From Cryptomeria japonica (taxonomy: Eukaryota; Streptophyta; Pinopsida; Cupressales; Cupressaceae), in the NCBI RefSeq assembly GCF_030272615.1, contig NC_081414.1, forward strand, positions 762,481,648 to 762,545,647: a DNA stretch of 64,000 nucleotides, written 5' to 3'. Shown here piece by piece: positions 24,874 to 37,050 of the stretch (positions are counted from its first letter, which is position 1; every line of letters starts with the position of its first letter). Below the pieces are notes generated by a model. That model was not told where the DNA came from. It saw only the letters and a list, made by a program, of their open reading frames with translations, and searched no databases. The position numbers and the translations under genes are program-made.

Positions 24874-25630
24874 CTAGAGTGTACTAACAGAGGAGCGCTT
24901 GGCTGCCATGGCAAGCTCTTGAGGATCACCATAATCAATTAGTCTGAATAGACCATGATCCTCAAGACCCATGACAATAGTTGACTGAGTCTCTCGATCA
25001 ATGATACTACACTGATGTGAACTGAAGGTCACGTCGAGCCAAGAAGAATGTCTCAGAATTTGACTAACTGAGAGAAGGTTGAGTTCTATTCCTAGAACAT
25101 AGTACACGTTGAGGAAAATCAATTTCCTCCCTCCAGACTGAATTTGCACATTGCCCTTTCTGACAATGGTGTACTCTTCCCCTCCAAAAATAATTGAATC
25201 CGAGTAAGGTTGAAAATCAGTGAACCAATCCTGATGATGAGTGAAGTGGTGTGAGGCACCTGAATCTATACACCAAGCAGAAGATTTGACATGGTCTGTA
25301 GGTCTTTTAGCCATGAAGGTGTAAAAGGCAGACTCACTTTGCTCAGTGTGCTCTGCTACATTTGCTTTAGGATGTGAATCACTTTGTTTGGCTTGTGTAG
25401 CCAAGCGTTTACGACACAAGTTTCATATGACCAAACTTATGGCAGTAATTGCACTGAACACTTTTCTTCTTCGAGCCTTTTGATGACAGAGTAGAGTTCT
25501 TCTGCTGAGAAGACTGAGATTTGCCTTTATCCTTATGAAAGGATTTGGCTGCGAATGCTTGTTCTGTAGAGGATGAGCTTGTACTGCTGCTTCCATCGAT
25601 CCTGCTGCAAAAGTTTTGTGCAAAGATCAA
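24874..25630 (-). pseudogene. copia zinc knuckle and aspartic protease
   Basis: 25630-25409 encodes a Ser/Gln-rich linker, then the knuckle start CNYCHKFGHMK. The last Cys is in the next frame (25419: CRKRLATQ), so a frameshift lies at about 25415. The frame 25419-24874 contains the protease active site in WCIDSGASHHFT, then LNVYYVLGIELNLLSVSQI, the usual segment between protease and integrase. The protease would mature the polyprotein. Confidence 0.88.
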
Positions 25631-25641
25631 TGAACTTCAGA

Positions 25642-26199
25642 TCAACAGGTGATGTTGAGTGTTTCGACAAAATGCTCGTAGGACTTTGGCAAGCTTTTCA
25701 AAGTGATGTCGACCATGTCCTCCATATTTCGACCGATGGCTTCTAACTGGCCAAAAATGTCTTTGATCTGATTGAGATGCTCTTGAAGGGATTTTCGTTC
25801 ATCCATGACAATAGAGAAGAGCATATTTTTCAGAAAGAAGGCTCTGTTCTTATCAAAAGTCTCATGCAGCATCTTGAGATGCTCCCATATCACGACAGCT
25901 GTTTTGCCGGAAGGTATCTAAGGAAGCTGGTCGTCAGTCCTTGAGAGCTTGATGAGCATGACAACTTGATGATTTTGTTCATCAAACTTTGTCTGATCAG
26001 AACTAGCTATAGTGGGACGGGGGACCTTTCCAAGGACCAATTGATCGATGACAAGATACTAAAAAATGGTGAGCATCCGCTGCTTCCAGGTATTATATAA
26101 TTTCTGCCATTAAATTTTTGACTCCCCTCGAACAGAATATTCGTTAGAGATGCTATCATTGAAAACTGAGGTCAAAGTTGGTTGATCGAATGATGGCAT
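25642..26199 (-). pseudogene. copia gag (UBN2-like)
   Basis: Start taken at the ATG at 26199-26197, which reads MPSFDQPTLTSVFND. One frame continues with three stops up to about 25894, then is open to 25642 with VIWEHLKMLHETFDKN, LFSIVMDERKSLQEHLNQ, IFGQLEAIGRNMEDM and LPKSYEHFVETL. This is the pattern of the UBN2 gag family of plant copia elements. It would form the capsid-like shell. Confidence 0.88.
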
Positions 26200-27060
26200 G
26201 AATATCGAGGTAGGAGATAGTCAACGCGTGAAATCACATAAACGCGACGTGTAAAGAACAAAAATGAGGCAGAAAAATTGCATTGTTTTCAAGGTAGAAT
26301 TAAAAACATTTCGGGCACAAATCCCAATGTAGGGATTTTTGATGACCCATAAAATTTTGATAGATACCCAGAAGAGGATTCAAAAAACCCCGAAAAACCT
26401 AGAAAATAGTTTTTTGAGAGATGTTTCGAAAAACCCTAGCCGTAGAAAAAAGACTGATGGTTCGAGAAAACCCTAGGCAGCACGAACAGGTCGCAGAATG
26501 CAGAAAACCCTGGGCGCGAGCAAAAAAACCTATTTGGAAAAAAAACAAAGGGCTGCAAAAAACTTAGCGCAGAACTCTGAAAAAGGGCGTCACAGAACTC
26601 ACGAACAAAACCGACTACGCAGAGATCGCGCGGAATGAGCAGGCAATGCCACGAACAGAACAAAATCACGACACGTAGGAGGTCGCGCGCAGGGTCGTGG
26701 AAGGAGAAAATCGTGCATGCAGAAAGAAAAGGATTTCGAGTGTAGAAAACCCCTCCTGTCACAGAATAATGGTCGTTGTCGGAATATAGAGCGCCGTGGG
26801 AAAAAAATCGTGACAAAAAAACAGACAACCCGCAAAAAATGCAGAGAAGTAGAATTGCGGGCATAAGAAAAAAATCCGCATGATTTGTAGGTGAGGAAAA
26901 ATAAAAAACGTGAAAAAAAAATCGCGTTTGAGCACCCTCACAAACACATGCCGAAATTTTGATAGAAAACCCTAGACGGGTTTTGGAGGAAAACTAGAAT
27001 AATTTCGAAAAATTTCACTAATAAGAAATTAGGATTACAATTTTTTCAAAAAAATAATCT
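26200..27060 (-). other. copia 5' leader
   Basis: Untranslated stretch between the primer-binding site and gag, with many AAACCCTAG-type motifs on the plus strand. Several open frames of 60-140 codons cross it but none resembles a protein. Confidence 0.7.
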
Positions 27061-27077
27061 CCTGCACTCTAATACCA
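27061..27077 (-). other. copia primer-binding site
   Basis: The minus strand reads TGGTATTAGAGTGCAGG directly after the LTR end TAACA. It differs from the common initiator-Met site TGGTATCAGAGC by a single C-to-T over the first 12 bases. Confidence 0.85.
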
Positions 27078-27267
27078 TGTTACACAAGTAATTGGTAAAA
27101 AATGAATGAATTAATCAAATGATCAAACGATCATTTATCGATTACAAAGAGATCAATGTTCCTAATAAGAAACAAATGATAACGGTTGCAAAATTAGAAA
27201 CTACTAATATTTACAATATAATACAATATTGACCATTAAATAACTGAATAAAGATATTATTCTAATA
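27078..27267 (-). repeat. copia 5' LTR (190 bp)
   Basis: Same length and ends as 16582-16771, with about a dozen substitutions. GCTAC follows at 27268. Confidence 0.9.
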
Positions 27268-27974
27268 GCTACATGGAAAACACCACTCATAATCTTGAGC
27301 CAAGTTGTTTTGTACAGGCACAAGCTCTCTTGAAGAGCTAACAGCATTGAAATTGTAAGCTTGATAAGGTCTTGTGGTAGAGCTTGTTTTTGGCTTTGGT
27401 TATTAGGCTGATACAGAGGTCTATTTGACTGATTTGGTTGGTTTGAAGGCTTATAGGGTCTGAAACTTTGACTTTGCTGCCTCTTGATATTCACAATCTC
27501 ATTACCAAAGGATTGCAGAAGATGCTTAATCTCCCATAGCTCAAAAGATTGAGCTGTTAGAGTGTTTCCTTTCAATGATGCTGAGAGCAATCTCATTGCA
27601 ACGCTATCTTTTGCTACGTGATGATCTGCACAAAGGTTAGCAACATCTTTTATGTGCTCAATAGGAGTTGTCTGGTTTTCACTAGTGAAAAATGGGATAC
27701 TCTTCAAGGCTGCCATAGGAATGTCATCAAGCTGAGTCAAGCTTAATGGGCTGCCTTGATTGAAAGGAACAAAAGGTTGATTCCTAGGTGCAGCCATAGG
27801 AATCAGTGGTATTTGGCTTCTTGAGACAGTTGGAGAGAACCTTACAGAAGGAGTGGAATGGGTTATTCTTGAATAAACAACTGTCTTTTGATTAGTCCTT
27901 CCCTTCCTTCTAGGTGGAGAGAGTTGCAAGTAGTCAAAAGGAGCTGAGCTTTCTCTTGGTTGCACTCTTCTCAT
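27268..27974 (-). pseudogene. outer Ty3-type gag, 5' part
   Basis: Begins at the ATG at 27974 (MRRVQPRESSAPFDYLQLSP). After a Pro/Ser-rich start it has IPFFTSENQTTPIEHIKDVA, then DSVAMRLLSASLKG, the pattern of Retrotrans_gag capsid domains, and a Gln/Asn/Pro-rich linker. At about 27350 the frame shifts. In the other frame the sequence continues SSSRELVPVQNNLAQDYEW into the first half of a CCHC knuckle (CFPC), where the copia element entered. The start codon choice is not confirmed by an upstream element. Confidence 0.72.
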
Positions 27975-30900
27975 ATGTTGTTCTGCACTGTATCTTCTTC
28001 ACCCAAGCTGAGAGTTGCCAGGTATGTGATTTGGTTGCCTCAAAAGGCTGAAGCTACTGCCGTACACACCAAACAGCAGTACATAAAGTCTGAAAATGAA
28101 CTAAAAATCAGTTCTCTGTCCAACCGGAAAACTGTTATCACAGAGTTTGCACCCTTTACTGAGCTATCAACTCAGCAACCTGTTGACAACTATGAACACC
28201 TCCAGGTTGTGGGTAACTTGTAAGAGAGGTGGACCTCTAGAGAAGGCTGTTTCCTAATGAATCCTCACCTAAAATCTACTCTAAACTACTAATTTTCAAT
28301 GAAAAGGGTAAATAACTGCTTAAAATGTAAACCTACAACTATTGAGGTGATGCACCGGATTTTTACTAAGACCTACACCACTGTTTTGACTCACAAATTT
28401 CAGTTATTCAGAAATTTCGCATAGCTGAAGCAATACATACATTCATATATCAGCGTTTTGCAAGAAGGATGTGCTTTAGTGAAGTCCTCAAAAGGAAACA
28501 AGAGTTTTCACAATTTAACAAGACTGGGTTTGCACACTTAACAACTAACAACCTATATGAATACATGTGTTTTGCTCCTGTGTCAAACTCCTTCAAAACA
28601 ACCCCTACATCTGCTCCTGTGTCCCTATATTCCTGTTCCAGCTCTTAAAACTGATTAACCAACCACTCAAAGTAATAGGATATGTGTGCATTCCATGCTT
28701 TTGTAGTTGAGAAAGACTTTGGGGTCAGATGAATACGAAATAGGCCATTAAAGACCTCCCAAACTACCTCAAACTGAGTTATTATGGCTTCACACTGCCC
28801 TCCAATACATTCATTAACTCTGAGGACACCTTCTACATGTCAAAATGACTTTCATGAGTCCCAAAACTGCTCTTACCATTGCTCTTAATGCCTCCGAGTG
28901 TGTATCACTGTCATAGGGCTGCTATGCATGCTCTTCACCTATTCTCACTGTTCACAGACCTGCCACTGCATGTTGTCTTAAGGGGTTTGGTATTTTATGA
29001 CTCTATACTTCTTGATCTTCATACCGTGATGTCCTTTGATCATTCATTCCTGGTGTCCTTTGATCATTCATTCCTCCTTTAAGTTCTGTCCCTCTTCTTT
29101 ACCTTGTCCACTGTTTTTGGCTAAGAAACCTTTTACTTCATCTTCATCAAGCTGTTGCTTCCAAGACTCTGTATCCGTCACAAAACTTCACCTTCTGTGA
29201 TTGTATTTATCTCACCTTTCATTATCATGACCAGGCACTGTCTTCTTCCTTGCATTCACCCCACATACATTTCAAAGCATATCTTGTCCATATCATGTTC
29301 AATAGCCCTTCAGGAATCTCATGCTTGCTCGTGTTTGATGGAGACATATGACTGATATAGTTATCTTTTTCTTTGTATGTCGACTGTCTTTTGATGAAAA
29401 CTTCCTTAAGACTGTCAAGACTTTTTTGCACCTTGAACCTGCTCTTGAATGGTCTTTCCTATCGTCTTTCTGAAGCTATCCTTCACGCACTATGACTGTG
29501 ACCTTCACAATCTTGTCTTTCACTGTCTTATTTCTTGCATGGAGACCATCCTTTGCTTCCCCATGACAGGCAATATGACAGTGGGCTGTCTTCTTTCATG
29601 ATTCTAGGCTGCAACTTTGATATTATTGTAACTGTATTTCAGTATCTTGTGAGATTTCTATCTTTTCATAAGAGGTATGACTGTCTTTGTGTGTTTTGTG
29701 AGAGTCTTTATATTTTATGACAGGTCTTCTTCGTCTTATGGTTGTAGGCAACTTTAATGACTGCTGTTCAAGCGTGAAACTCTTTAGTATTCACTGTATA
29801 TGATTGTCATGTTGCTTCACAAACTTGCTCTTCATCATGACTTTATGAGAGTCATATGATCTTTAATCATCTTTACAACCTATCATTGCTTGTTCTTAGT
29901 CCTTGTTTTATGACTGTCCTTTCCTCTACATGAACCTTGAAGCTTTGTCTACTACATGGTTAATCACTTGGTTTCCAGCTCCAAAAACAAACACAATGCA
30001 TAACCATACAACTTACAGGAAGCTCACATACCAAACAGTAATAACAGTCATTTAGCATTGCAATGTCACTGAACCATGTATCAAGTTCCCTTCATCTTCC
30101 AAAGGTTCATGTATTCTTTTGCAAGGACTCAGTCCTCTTTTGATAAGCCTTGTATGACATAACTTGTCACAATACACTATCTTCTCTTTATTTACTCACT
30201 CCCCTCTCAACAATATCACTATCCTTCTGCATATGACTGCTACTGTGATGTGTATAGGACTGCTACTGTGTCATGCAGTCTTTGTCAATTGGGCATCTTC
30301 ATTTGATCTCCTTTTTTCTTTTTTCGGTCATTTGATTGTCATCTTTTGTTCTTTACTCACGATTGATGCCATCCCTACTTCTTCCTTCTTCACATGACTC
30401 ATGATAAAAGTAGAACCTAAACACATTATTGACTGCTGACTGGACTTCCTTGTGCCCTTTCATTCAATGCCCTGCAACACTGGACATATCTGTCTTCAAG
30501 CTCCTTCATAACTGACTTCTTCTCCTTTTGTTGTCACTACAGTCTTTTAGGCTTTAAAACCCAAAAATCTGAATATACAATGTCCTCATTTGATCATTCT
30601 CTTTTCCTAAGAGGTTTTGACTGTCATTTTGATAAACTTCCGTTCAAGGGACTGCCACTTCCATGCTTAGGACTGCCTTTGGACCTTTGATCTTACAAAC
30701 TCTTGGCTGCCATTGTTCTTTTTTCGTAGCATTATTACCACCTTTTATTTGCTGCTATAAAATCTGCATAAATACTCATTGGACTGTCATTTAGAAGACT
30801 CTTTGTATGAGCCCACCCTCTTGTCGCTGTCCTTTCATGAGATTGTTTACCCGACTCTTACTAGTGTGCTACAATGTTTGTCTTTTGTTCTCTCTTATGA

Positions 30901-31296
30901 TTGTCATCTTTCATCTTATAAAGGACTGTCATCATTATTATTTTCTTGTGTTGTCTTCCTTGAGGAGATCCCTGACTCTCTTTTGCAAAACAGTCCTTTT
31001 TTTGTTGTGTGCACTGTTCCATTTTTTTTGTTTGCATGAACTAATGACTCTTTATTGCATATGAAATCATAAACATTATTCACTAATTAAGAACATTAGT
31101 CTCATCCTTCGAGTCAGTCTTTTCTGATGACATGGCTGTCCTTATGTTCTTCATTGTTTGTTCTTCTTTCCACCATACTTCTGCAGCTGTCACAACTTCC
31201 TCATTGACTTTTAAGACTACCCCCAAAGCTTCGTGGACTTAAGTATTTTAGGTCTGGGTGGCTTATTTTGTGTAATATTGCTTATTCTATTTTGGC
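27975..31296. other. unassigned repetitive-looking sequence
   Basis: No coding region or LTR boundary could be fixed. The segment 28900-31100 is pyrimidine-rich on the plus strand and unusually rich in GACTGTC-like words (ATGACTGTC, GGACTGTCAT, TGACTGTC). It may be the leader or LTR of an unrecognised element, including the missing right part of the outer Ty3-type element. Confidence 0.5.
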
Positions 31297-32012
31297 CGAC
31301 CCTTAATTAGGATTTCAATGTTGTATCTCATATTTAAGATGTGCAGATGGATGAATTGCACTCTGGATGAGAAGTGAATTGGGTGAGAAGTGTATGCGAA
31401 TGATTTGCAAGCAGATTTGAGTATGTGGTGATGCGAAAGCCAGTTTGAGAAGAGCTTTGAAGGTGATATATTCTGCAAGACAGTGTGTTGAGAAAACCAA
31501 CCACCAAAAGATGATCATTGCTATTTTATTTAGAATCAATGATTCAATACAAGTAGTCATTTATGGAGTGTTAATCTACAACATGTCTTTTGCAATCACT
31601 CTAATGTCTCACACCAACAATTTTCTATCCAATGCTAACGTTTTCCAACCTGTTCGACCCTTAATTAGGATTTCAATGTTGTATCTCATATTTAAGATGT
31701 GCAGATGGATGAATTGCACTTTGGATGAGAAGTGAATTGGGTGAGAAGTGTATGCGAATGATTTGCAAGCAGATTTGAGTTTGTGGTGATCCGAAAGCCA
31801 GCTTGAGAAGAGCTTCGAAGGTGATATATTCTGCAAGGCAGTGTGTTGAGAAAACCAACCACCAAAAGATGACCATTGCTATTTTATTTAGAATCAATGA
31901 TTCAATACAAGTAGTCATTTTTGGAGTGTTAATCTACAACATATTCTTTTGCAATCACTTTAATGTCTCACACCAACAATTTTCTATCCAATGCTAACGT
32001 TTTCCAACCTTA
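31297..32012. repeat. 358-bp tandem duplication
   Basis: Copies 31297-31654 and 31655-32012 start CGACCCTTAATTAGGATTTC and end CTAACGTTTTCCAACC. There are only a few substitutions and one single-base indel. The unit contains ATCAATGATTCAATACAA, a wording common in copia LTRs, so it could be an LTR-LTR tandem of the decayed copia element to its right; that is inference. Confidence 0.9.
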
Positions 32013-32639
32013 CCGACCTTGGCATGTTCACAGAAGTTGGTGCATATAGACACGAGTACGGGAGCTTAACCATATTGTCCAACAAACATGTGGAATATGG
32101 ATAGTCACACAACTTAATTCTGGCTATATTTTAACAACATATCACACATATCACCAAACATGATGTCTTGACATGGATAATCATTGTGTATACATCATTG
32201 CTGTTTAATACCATGAGTCAATAGTTACTTGACACTGTTGATGAGTACATTCTTCTCTCTATAGCCAGCACTACCAGCTTCAAACATGGAGTAGTAGATC
32301 ACTTCTGATTGCTTTCAGTTCCTTGTGCCGTCTTCTAGAACATTATCCTTCTCTCAGATAGTGCCCCATGAACCTGAACTCTCTGACAAGAGCTCCTGCA
32401 TCGCTATTCATGTTTCTCACAACACTATTTTTTATATGTGGTTGTGAGTTCTTCTCTAAATGATTTGTGGTTCCTGCCACAACATCAGCACATTCAAATT
32501 GACATGTATGTTACACCACAAAATCTGAGACTCTGTGTATCTTGCCACATTGCTTTCTGTAGACAAACTCTGAATTCAAGAACCAAATCCCAATACTATC
32601 CAGTATCCACCAATCAACAATACATTGATTTAGTGAATT

Positions 32640-33077
32640 GAGGTATACATTGTTTGTGATACAAAAATATGATGATCAAGTTGCTGAAAGTCTACACAAC
32701 AATAATGTAGGAGGTCTTTATATGTCATCCCAAAAATAGAATCAAATTGAGATTTCACCTGCTGAATACTATTGGCCCTGCTCTTGGCGATGGCAAGATA
32801 ATAGACAGAGAATTAGAATCAATATTTCATCATCATTGATGATTTAGAGATTGGGACCATAATATCTTCTTGTATAATGTGAATCTCTAAGATGTTGATC
32901 AATTTTAGAATGCCAAGCTTAAGTAGCCTGTTTATGTCATACAAGGACCCAACATACAAACTGTATGTTCTTTTCCAAGAATATAGAATCATTGAGGAAA
33001 ACCAGGTAGATCTCCTTTGCCAGGTCTCTACTTAGGAAGATATTTTTTAACATCCATATGATATAATCTCCATCCAA
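32640..33077 (-). pseudogene. copia RT fragment, left part of a split element
   Basis: From 33077 the minus strand reads FGWRLYHMDVKNIFLSRDLA then KEIYLVFLNDS, the copia RT motif before the YVDD region. Further left is a decayed stretch, QVKSQFDSIFGM then LLHYCC, corresponding to the conserved part after YVDD. Many stops. Its right half is at 36569-36830, separated by the insertion 33083-36563. Confidence 0.7.
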
Positions 33078-33082
33078 AATAA

Positions 33083-36000
33083 TGTAATGTCCCCTAATTG
33101 GGAATGCCCTAATTCTAAATTTTCAAATAAATAAGTGGAGTTAGAAAATACCTTTCATCTGATTCAAACCCTGCAAACAGATTAGAAACCATTTACAACA
33201 ATATATTCAATAAACAGATTATCATAATTAAATTCATGGCAGAATTATCAATTCAATCATAAAGCATTCAAATATATTTGACCGGCTCAACCATAAGAGA
33301 GCATGGGAGAAAGTGACTTCAATGGGGTGTCTCGGATGCTCTATCCTAGGTCCAAGAGCGGATATACCATCCTTCTCGGCCTCATGTGGCCCATGCCATC
33401 CATATGAGGTGGTCTACCCAGTGAAGTGTCCACTTTCCATTCCCCCTCATCTTGCCAACCATTTCCCTCTTTCTATGATTGGACTTCTTGTGTTGATTCA
33501 CCATGATAGGGGGATGAGGTTACATATGATAGGGAGATTGATAGGTAAGTGCTCAAAAAGCCAATTTTGGTCAAAAAGGTATAATAGGAAACAAAAAGTC
33601 TTGTTTATATCTGCTCCTTATATTTGCAATACCAAGATTAGTTACAATTGACAAACCTCTCTTCTAGACTTCACCATCAACCTCCCTTCTTGGTGAAAGC
33701 TCACACCCTTGCTCAAACTCACTCCAATTCCTTACTTCACCCATCTACACATTTCTCAATTCCCTGTTCTTTTGACATTCAACTTACTGTTTTTAGTGTG
33801 CATTAGACAAATCCAACATGGTCATGTAGAAGCAACAAGGTTTACTCAAGGTTTGACAACCAAAACTTAGTTTAAGGCTCATAGCCTTTGGCTTACTCAA
33901 CTCACCAACCAAGGGTCAAAACCTCCAAAAGAGACTATACACTGTCCAAGGTCTCAAATGTCACTTGTTTCACTGTTTTAGAGTGATCTCACAAAGTTTC
34001 ATAAGTCCCAAACTCCTCCATGCAATCGGGTTCATGCTTTTTGACAAAAACAGTCAAAAGGACTACTAGCCCGTGGAGGCCTAATTGGCCTAGTTTTGCT
34101 CACCCTGCCCAACGATGGGCTTCTTGACCATGGGAGATGATTTGGACAGTGAGGAATAAGTCATAGCAAAGAGATTTTTGTGGTTTTAGACTCAGAGAAG
34201 CGGTCTTACTGTTTAACCTCATTTTTAGGCATGAATGTAGGGTTTTGGAGGGTTTTGGAGTATAACCACTGTGTTTGCATCCTTGTTCACCAATACAAGT
34301 TCCTAGATCTTCATAGAACCTCTGTCATAACTTCAACATGTGTCCCCTGCCTCTGTCACACAAACATTATGCCAAACACTTGGCAACAAACTGAGAAAAG
34401 AGTGAAATGCCACTGTAACAGTAACACTGTCTTTTACCAGTCAACTGCTGCTACAACTTTTGGCTTGCTTAACAAGGAGTTTTAACTGGAAATCCACCTT
34501 AATGAGGTCTGCAAAACATCAATGAAGTTTCGTATTACATTGCCTTCACAGTTACAAGGCTTGGATAATGCTCTTGAAGCATTCCTTGAGCTATTTGACA
34601 AAACAAATCACAAAAACAGTGAACTTGCTGCCAATTACAAAAACTGATAAAATTTGCAAATTACAAACTTTTCAACTATTAAAGTTGAATCAAGCTAACT
34701 TATAACACTTCTCAGACCCCTTGCTTGGCATCTTTAACACTTCAATGCATTTTGATTACAAGAATTTGAGTTTTCAAGAAGGATATTGGTCAAGTTCCAA
34801 AACTTGTCTAATCTTCACTCAAATTTGTCCTCCAAGCATAATTCTGACTCAAAAGGAAACATATATACAATGTACATGCATAAACCAACTTGACCAAATC
34901 CATTTGGTGGGAGCCCAGACCTGGATTAGTCAAGTTGCTGCATTTTGTAACCCCAAACCCTTGAGAGGGCAGTGAGCACACCAAACTGAAAGAATTTGCT
35001 AAATCAACTTGCAAATGGGAAACCAATCCAAAGATCACTTGGAGAGCATTGGATAATCAAAAAGAACACTTCCCAAAAGGTACAGTATGGACCAATATGT
35101 TACAGTACGGACTGTTACTCCGAAGAAGGAAAACACAGTGAAAAAAACCAGAATTTCATGCTTTTCTATTAGGATTCTTTTGCTAATACAATCACCAACC
35201 CTTTCCAAGGAAAAGGGAGGCCTTTTATAGTTTTTCCAGTTGGTTATCAAGCTCTAGTATGGACATGAGGCTTCCACAACTTCATTTTGCTAGGAAAGTC
35301 AAAAAATTACAACTTTGACAACTTTTACAATCCCAAATGACAACATTTCTTGCTCCAAAAGACATTTTTGACAACCTAACCTCATCAACTTATCTAAACA
35401 CCTTAGACATGCTTAAAAACACTTAGCAAACATGTTGCAATGCTTTGGAAAGCATTTCTAGACCTTTCAAGCAATTTTTCACATTTTTGCCCTTTTTGGC
35501 CTAGAAACCCAAAATTGTCAACTCACATCCTGAAAGACAAAACTTGACCTCTTGAGCACAAAATGAGATCAAAACCATTTGAAAAGACACACAACAACCT
35601 AAAACAACATCATAAACCTAACACAAGACATTACAAACATGAAAGCATGAAAGCTTCAAAAAGGAGAGTTTTTACTCAACTAGGTGCTCCTGCACCACCA
35701 TACCTCCTAAGCCCAAAGGCAGTACCCTCTGTAACCCCTTGGCCTCATGGGACTATATGGTTCCCACCGTGAGGTGGCATACCTAGGAGAGTGCCCCATC
35801 ACCGTACCCCTCTTGCAATCCTTATTACCTCTGCCATGGTTGCGAACATTCAGAACATATGAAAGATCCGGTATTATTCAGACACTCTACATATAATCAG
35901 TAAACTGCAGAAGAATCATGAATCTGGTATAATATATAATCATAACAACAGTGCATTGTAAGTATCAGCATGCAGACGTTTATGTATATCGATATAGCAT

Positions 36001-36563
36001 TGACTATATTATGCATATGACTCTATAAGATTCGTACCAAAACTATGACGTTCAATCGTTCTGCACAGTGTTTTATGTATTATCCAATACCAAGTCCGAT
36101 GCTTCCCTCATCCTTGGAGTGATAGACTGTTGTATAAATATCTTCTCCATCATGGGTGAAGAGTCATGTCTGCCTGTTCATAAAGTTACAACCCTCCCCT
36201 CAAAAGACGTCTCCATATCTCATGTATTCCATCCTTTCATAACCGCTGGGCCCCTTGGTGAATTCACACCTAAGTGTTGATCGCTTAATACAACAATCTG
36301 GGCACTAATCAATGGATATATCAGTCAGACATTAGTTAACATATTAAATAAGTATTAATATCTTTTTTGTAAGATCACTGCCCTTGTTGTCATCTGACTG
36401 GGTCTCATGGAGAACATTCCCTAGTAAATCTGTTCCTCATAATTATCATCAACCAATTTCGTCCATCTAATCCTATTGTTGGTCCAAGAAGTTCTGACGT
36501 CTTGTGTCCAAGTTAATTTTCTTCTAAGGGTGCGAGTGTAGGTGCCATGATGGGGGCATGACA
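33083..36563. mobile_element. LTR-type insertion of 3.5 kb (probable solo LTR or nested LTR)
   Basis: Starts TGTAATGTCCCC and ends GGGGGCATGACA, one base off the expected CATTACA. Flanks are AATAA (33078-33082) and ACTAA (36564-36568), a 5-bp duplication with one change. The two flanks belong to one copia RT frame, which independently fixes both ends. No coding region inside. A secondary insertion may lie at about 33546-35692 (TAGGT on both sides), but its ends are not TG..CA. Confidence 0.72.
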
Positions 36564-36568
36564 ACTAA

Positions 36569-37050
36569 GTAGCATTTGAGATAACCAGCTGAAAGTTTAC
36601 TGTCTTTATAATGGGAACAAAGGTCTTTCCATAGTCTATCCGTCTTGTTTTGCATATCCTTTCGCGAAAAGTTGAACTTTGTACTTGTGCAAAGAACCAT
36701 TTAATTTACATTTTATGTTGTAAACCCACTTACAACCAATGGACCTTTCCCCTTGGGGTAATTCAAACAACAGCCTAGTCACATTTTCATCAAGACACCA
36801 AATTCCATTGTCATGGCAGCTTCCCATTTATGCTTTCCTTTGTCCTTATCATACCAAGATTTATTTGTGCACCAGGCATAATTTGTTTCCCTGATCATAT
36901 AGACTGACCTTCCTATTCATAGATTCATCATCATTTGAGAAGAAATATAACTTCTCATCTAGAACAACATTATTTACTCAAGGTCTCGATAGTCACAAAT
37001 ATTGAGTAATTTTATGACTCCAAAGACTCTAGTTTTTTCTGTTCAAGTTT
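36569..37050 (-). pseudogene. copia RT fragment, right part of a split element
   Basis: 36827-36636 reads LLFELPQGERSIGCKWVYNI, then KYKVQLFAKGYAKQDG, and continues DYGKTFVPIIKTV to the insertion at 36568. This is the N-terminal copia RT. Decayed coding text continues upstream to about 37050. The order relative to 32640-33077 is correct for one element. Confidence 0.8.

Larger units (their letters stand above)
16582..27267 (-). mobile_element. Ty1/copia retrotransposon, complete but decayed, containing a nested solo LTR
   Basis: Two 190-bp LTRs (27078-27267 and 16582-16771) bound the element. The target duplication GCTAC is perfect (16577-16581 and 27268-27272). In element order: primer-binding site, about 860-bp leader, gag (UBN2-like), zinc knuckle, protease, integrase, RT, RNase H, polypurine tract. 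The 16875-22165 insertion splits RNase H, so the copia sequence itself is about 5.4 kb, normal for the group. Several stops and frameshifts, plus a lost integrase catalytic residue, make it inactive. About a dozen differences between the LTRs indicate an insertion of moderate age. Confidence 0.93.
13623..27974 (-). mobile_element. outer Ty3-type LTR retrotransposon, host of the copia insertion
   Basis: Layout in element order (right to left): gag 27974-27268, interruption by the copia element, rest of gag including the zinc knuckle 16576 to about 16435, an unknown 216-codon ORF 16417-15767, polypurine tract 15548-15536, and LTR 15535-13623. No protease, RT or integrase was seen, so it looks like a gag-only, non-autonomous type. 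The 5' LTR expected to the right of 27974 was not found: the sequence there does not resemble 13623-15535, so the right end is undefined and may be deleted or rearranged. Confidence 0.65.

Noticed and set aside
26436-26947. Phe- and Ser-rich minus-strand ORFs of up to 142 codons
   Set aside because: They lie in the untranslated leader of the copia element, overlap each other in different frames and show no motif.
33083-33110. 5' LTR of the outer Ty3-type element
   Set aside because: It shares only the first 11-12 bases with 13623-15535, and its borders are fixed by a different insertion event in a copia RT.
33546-35692. Further nested element with TAGGT on both sides
   Set aside because: Ends (AAGTGCTC..ACTCAAC) are not TG..CA and no internal structure was found; the 5-bp match alone is weak.
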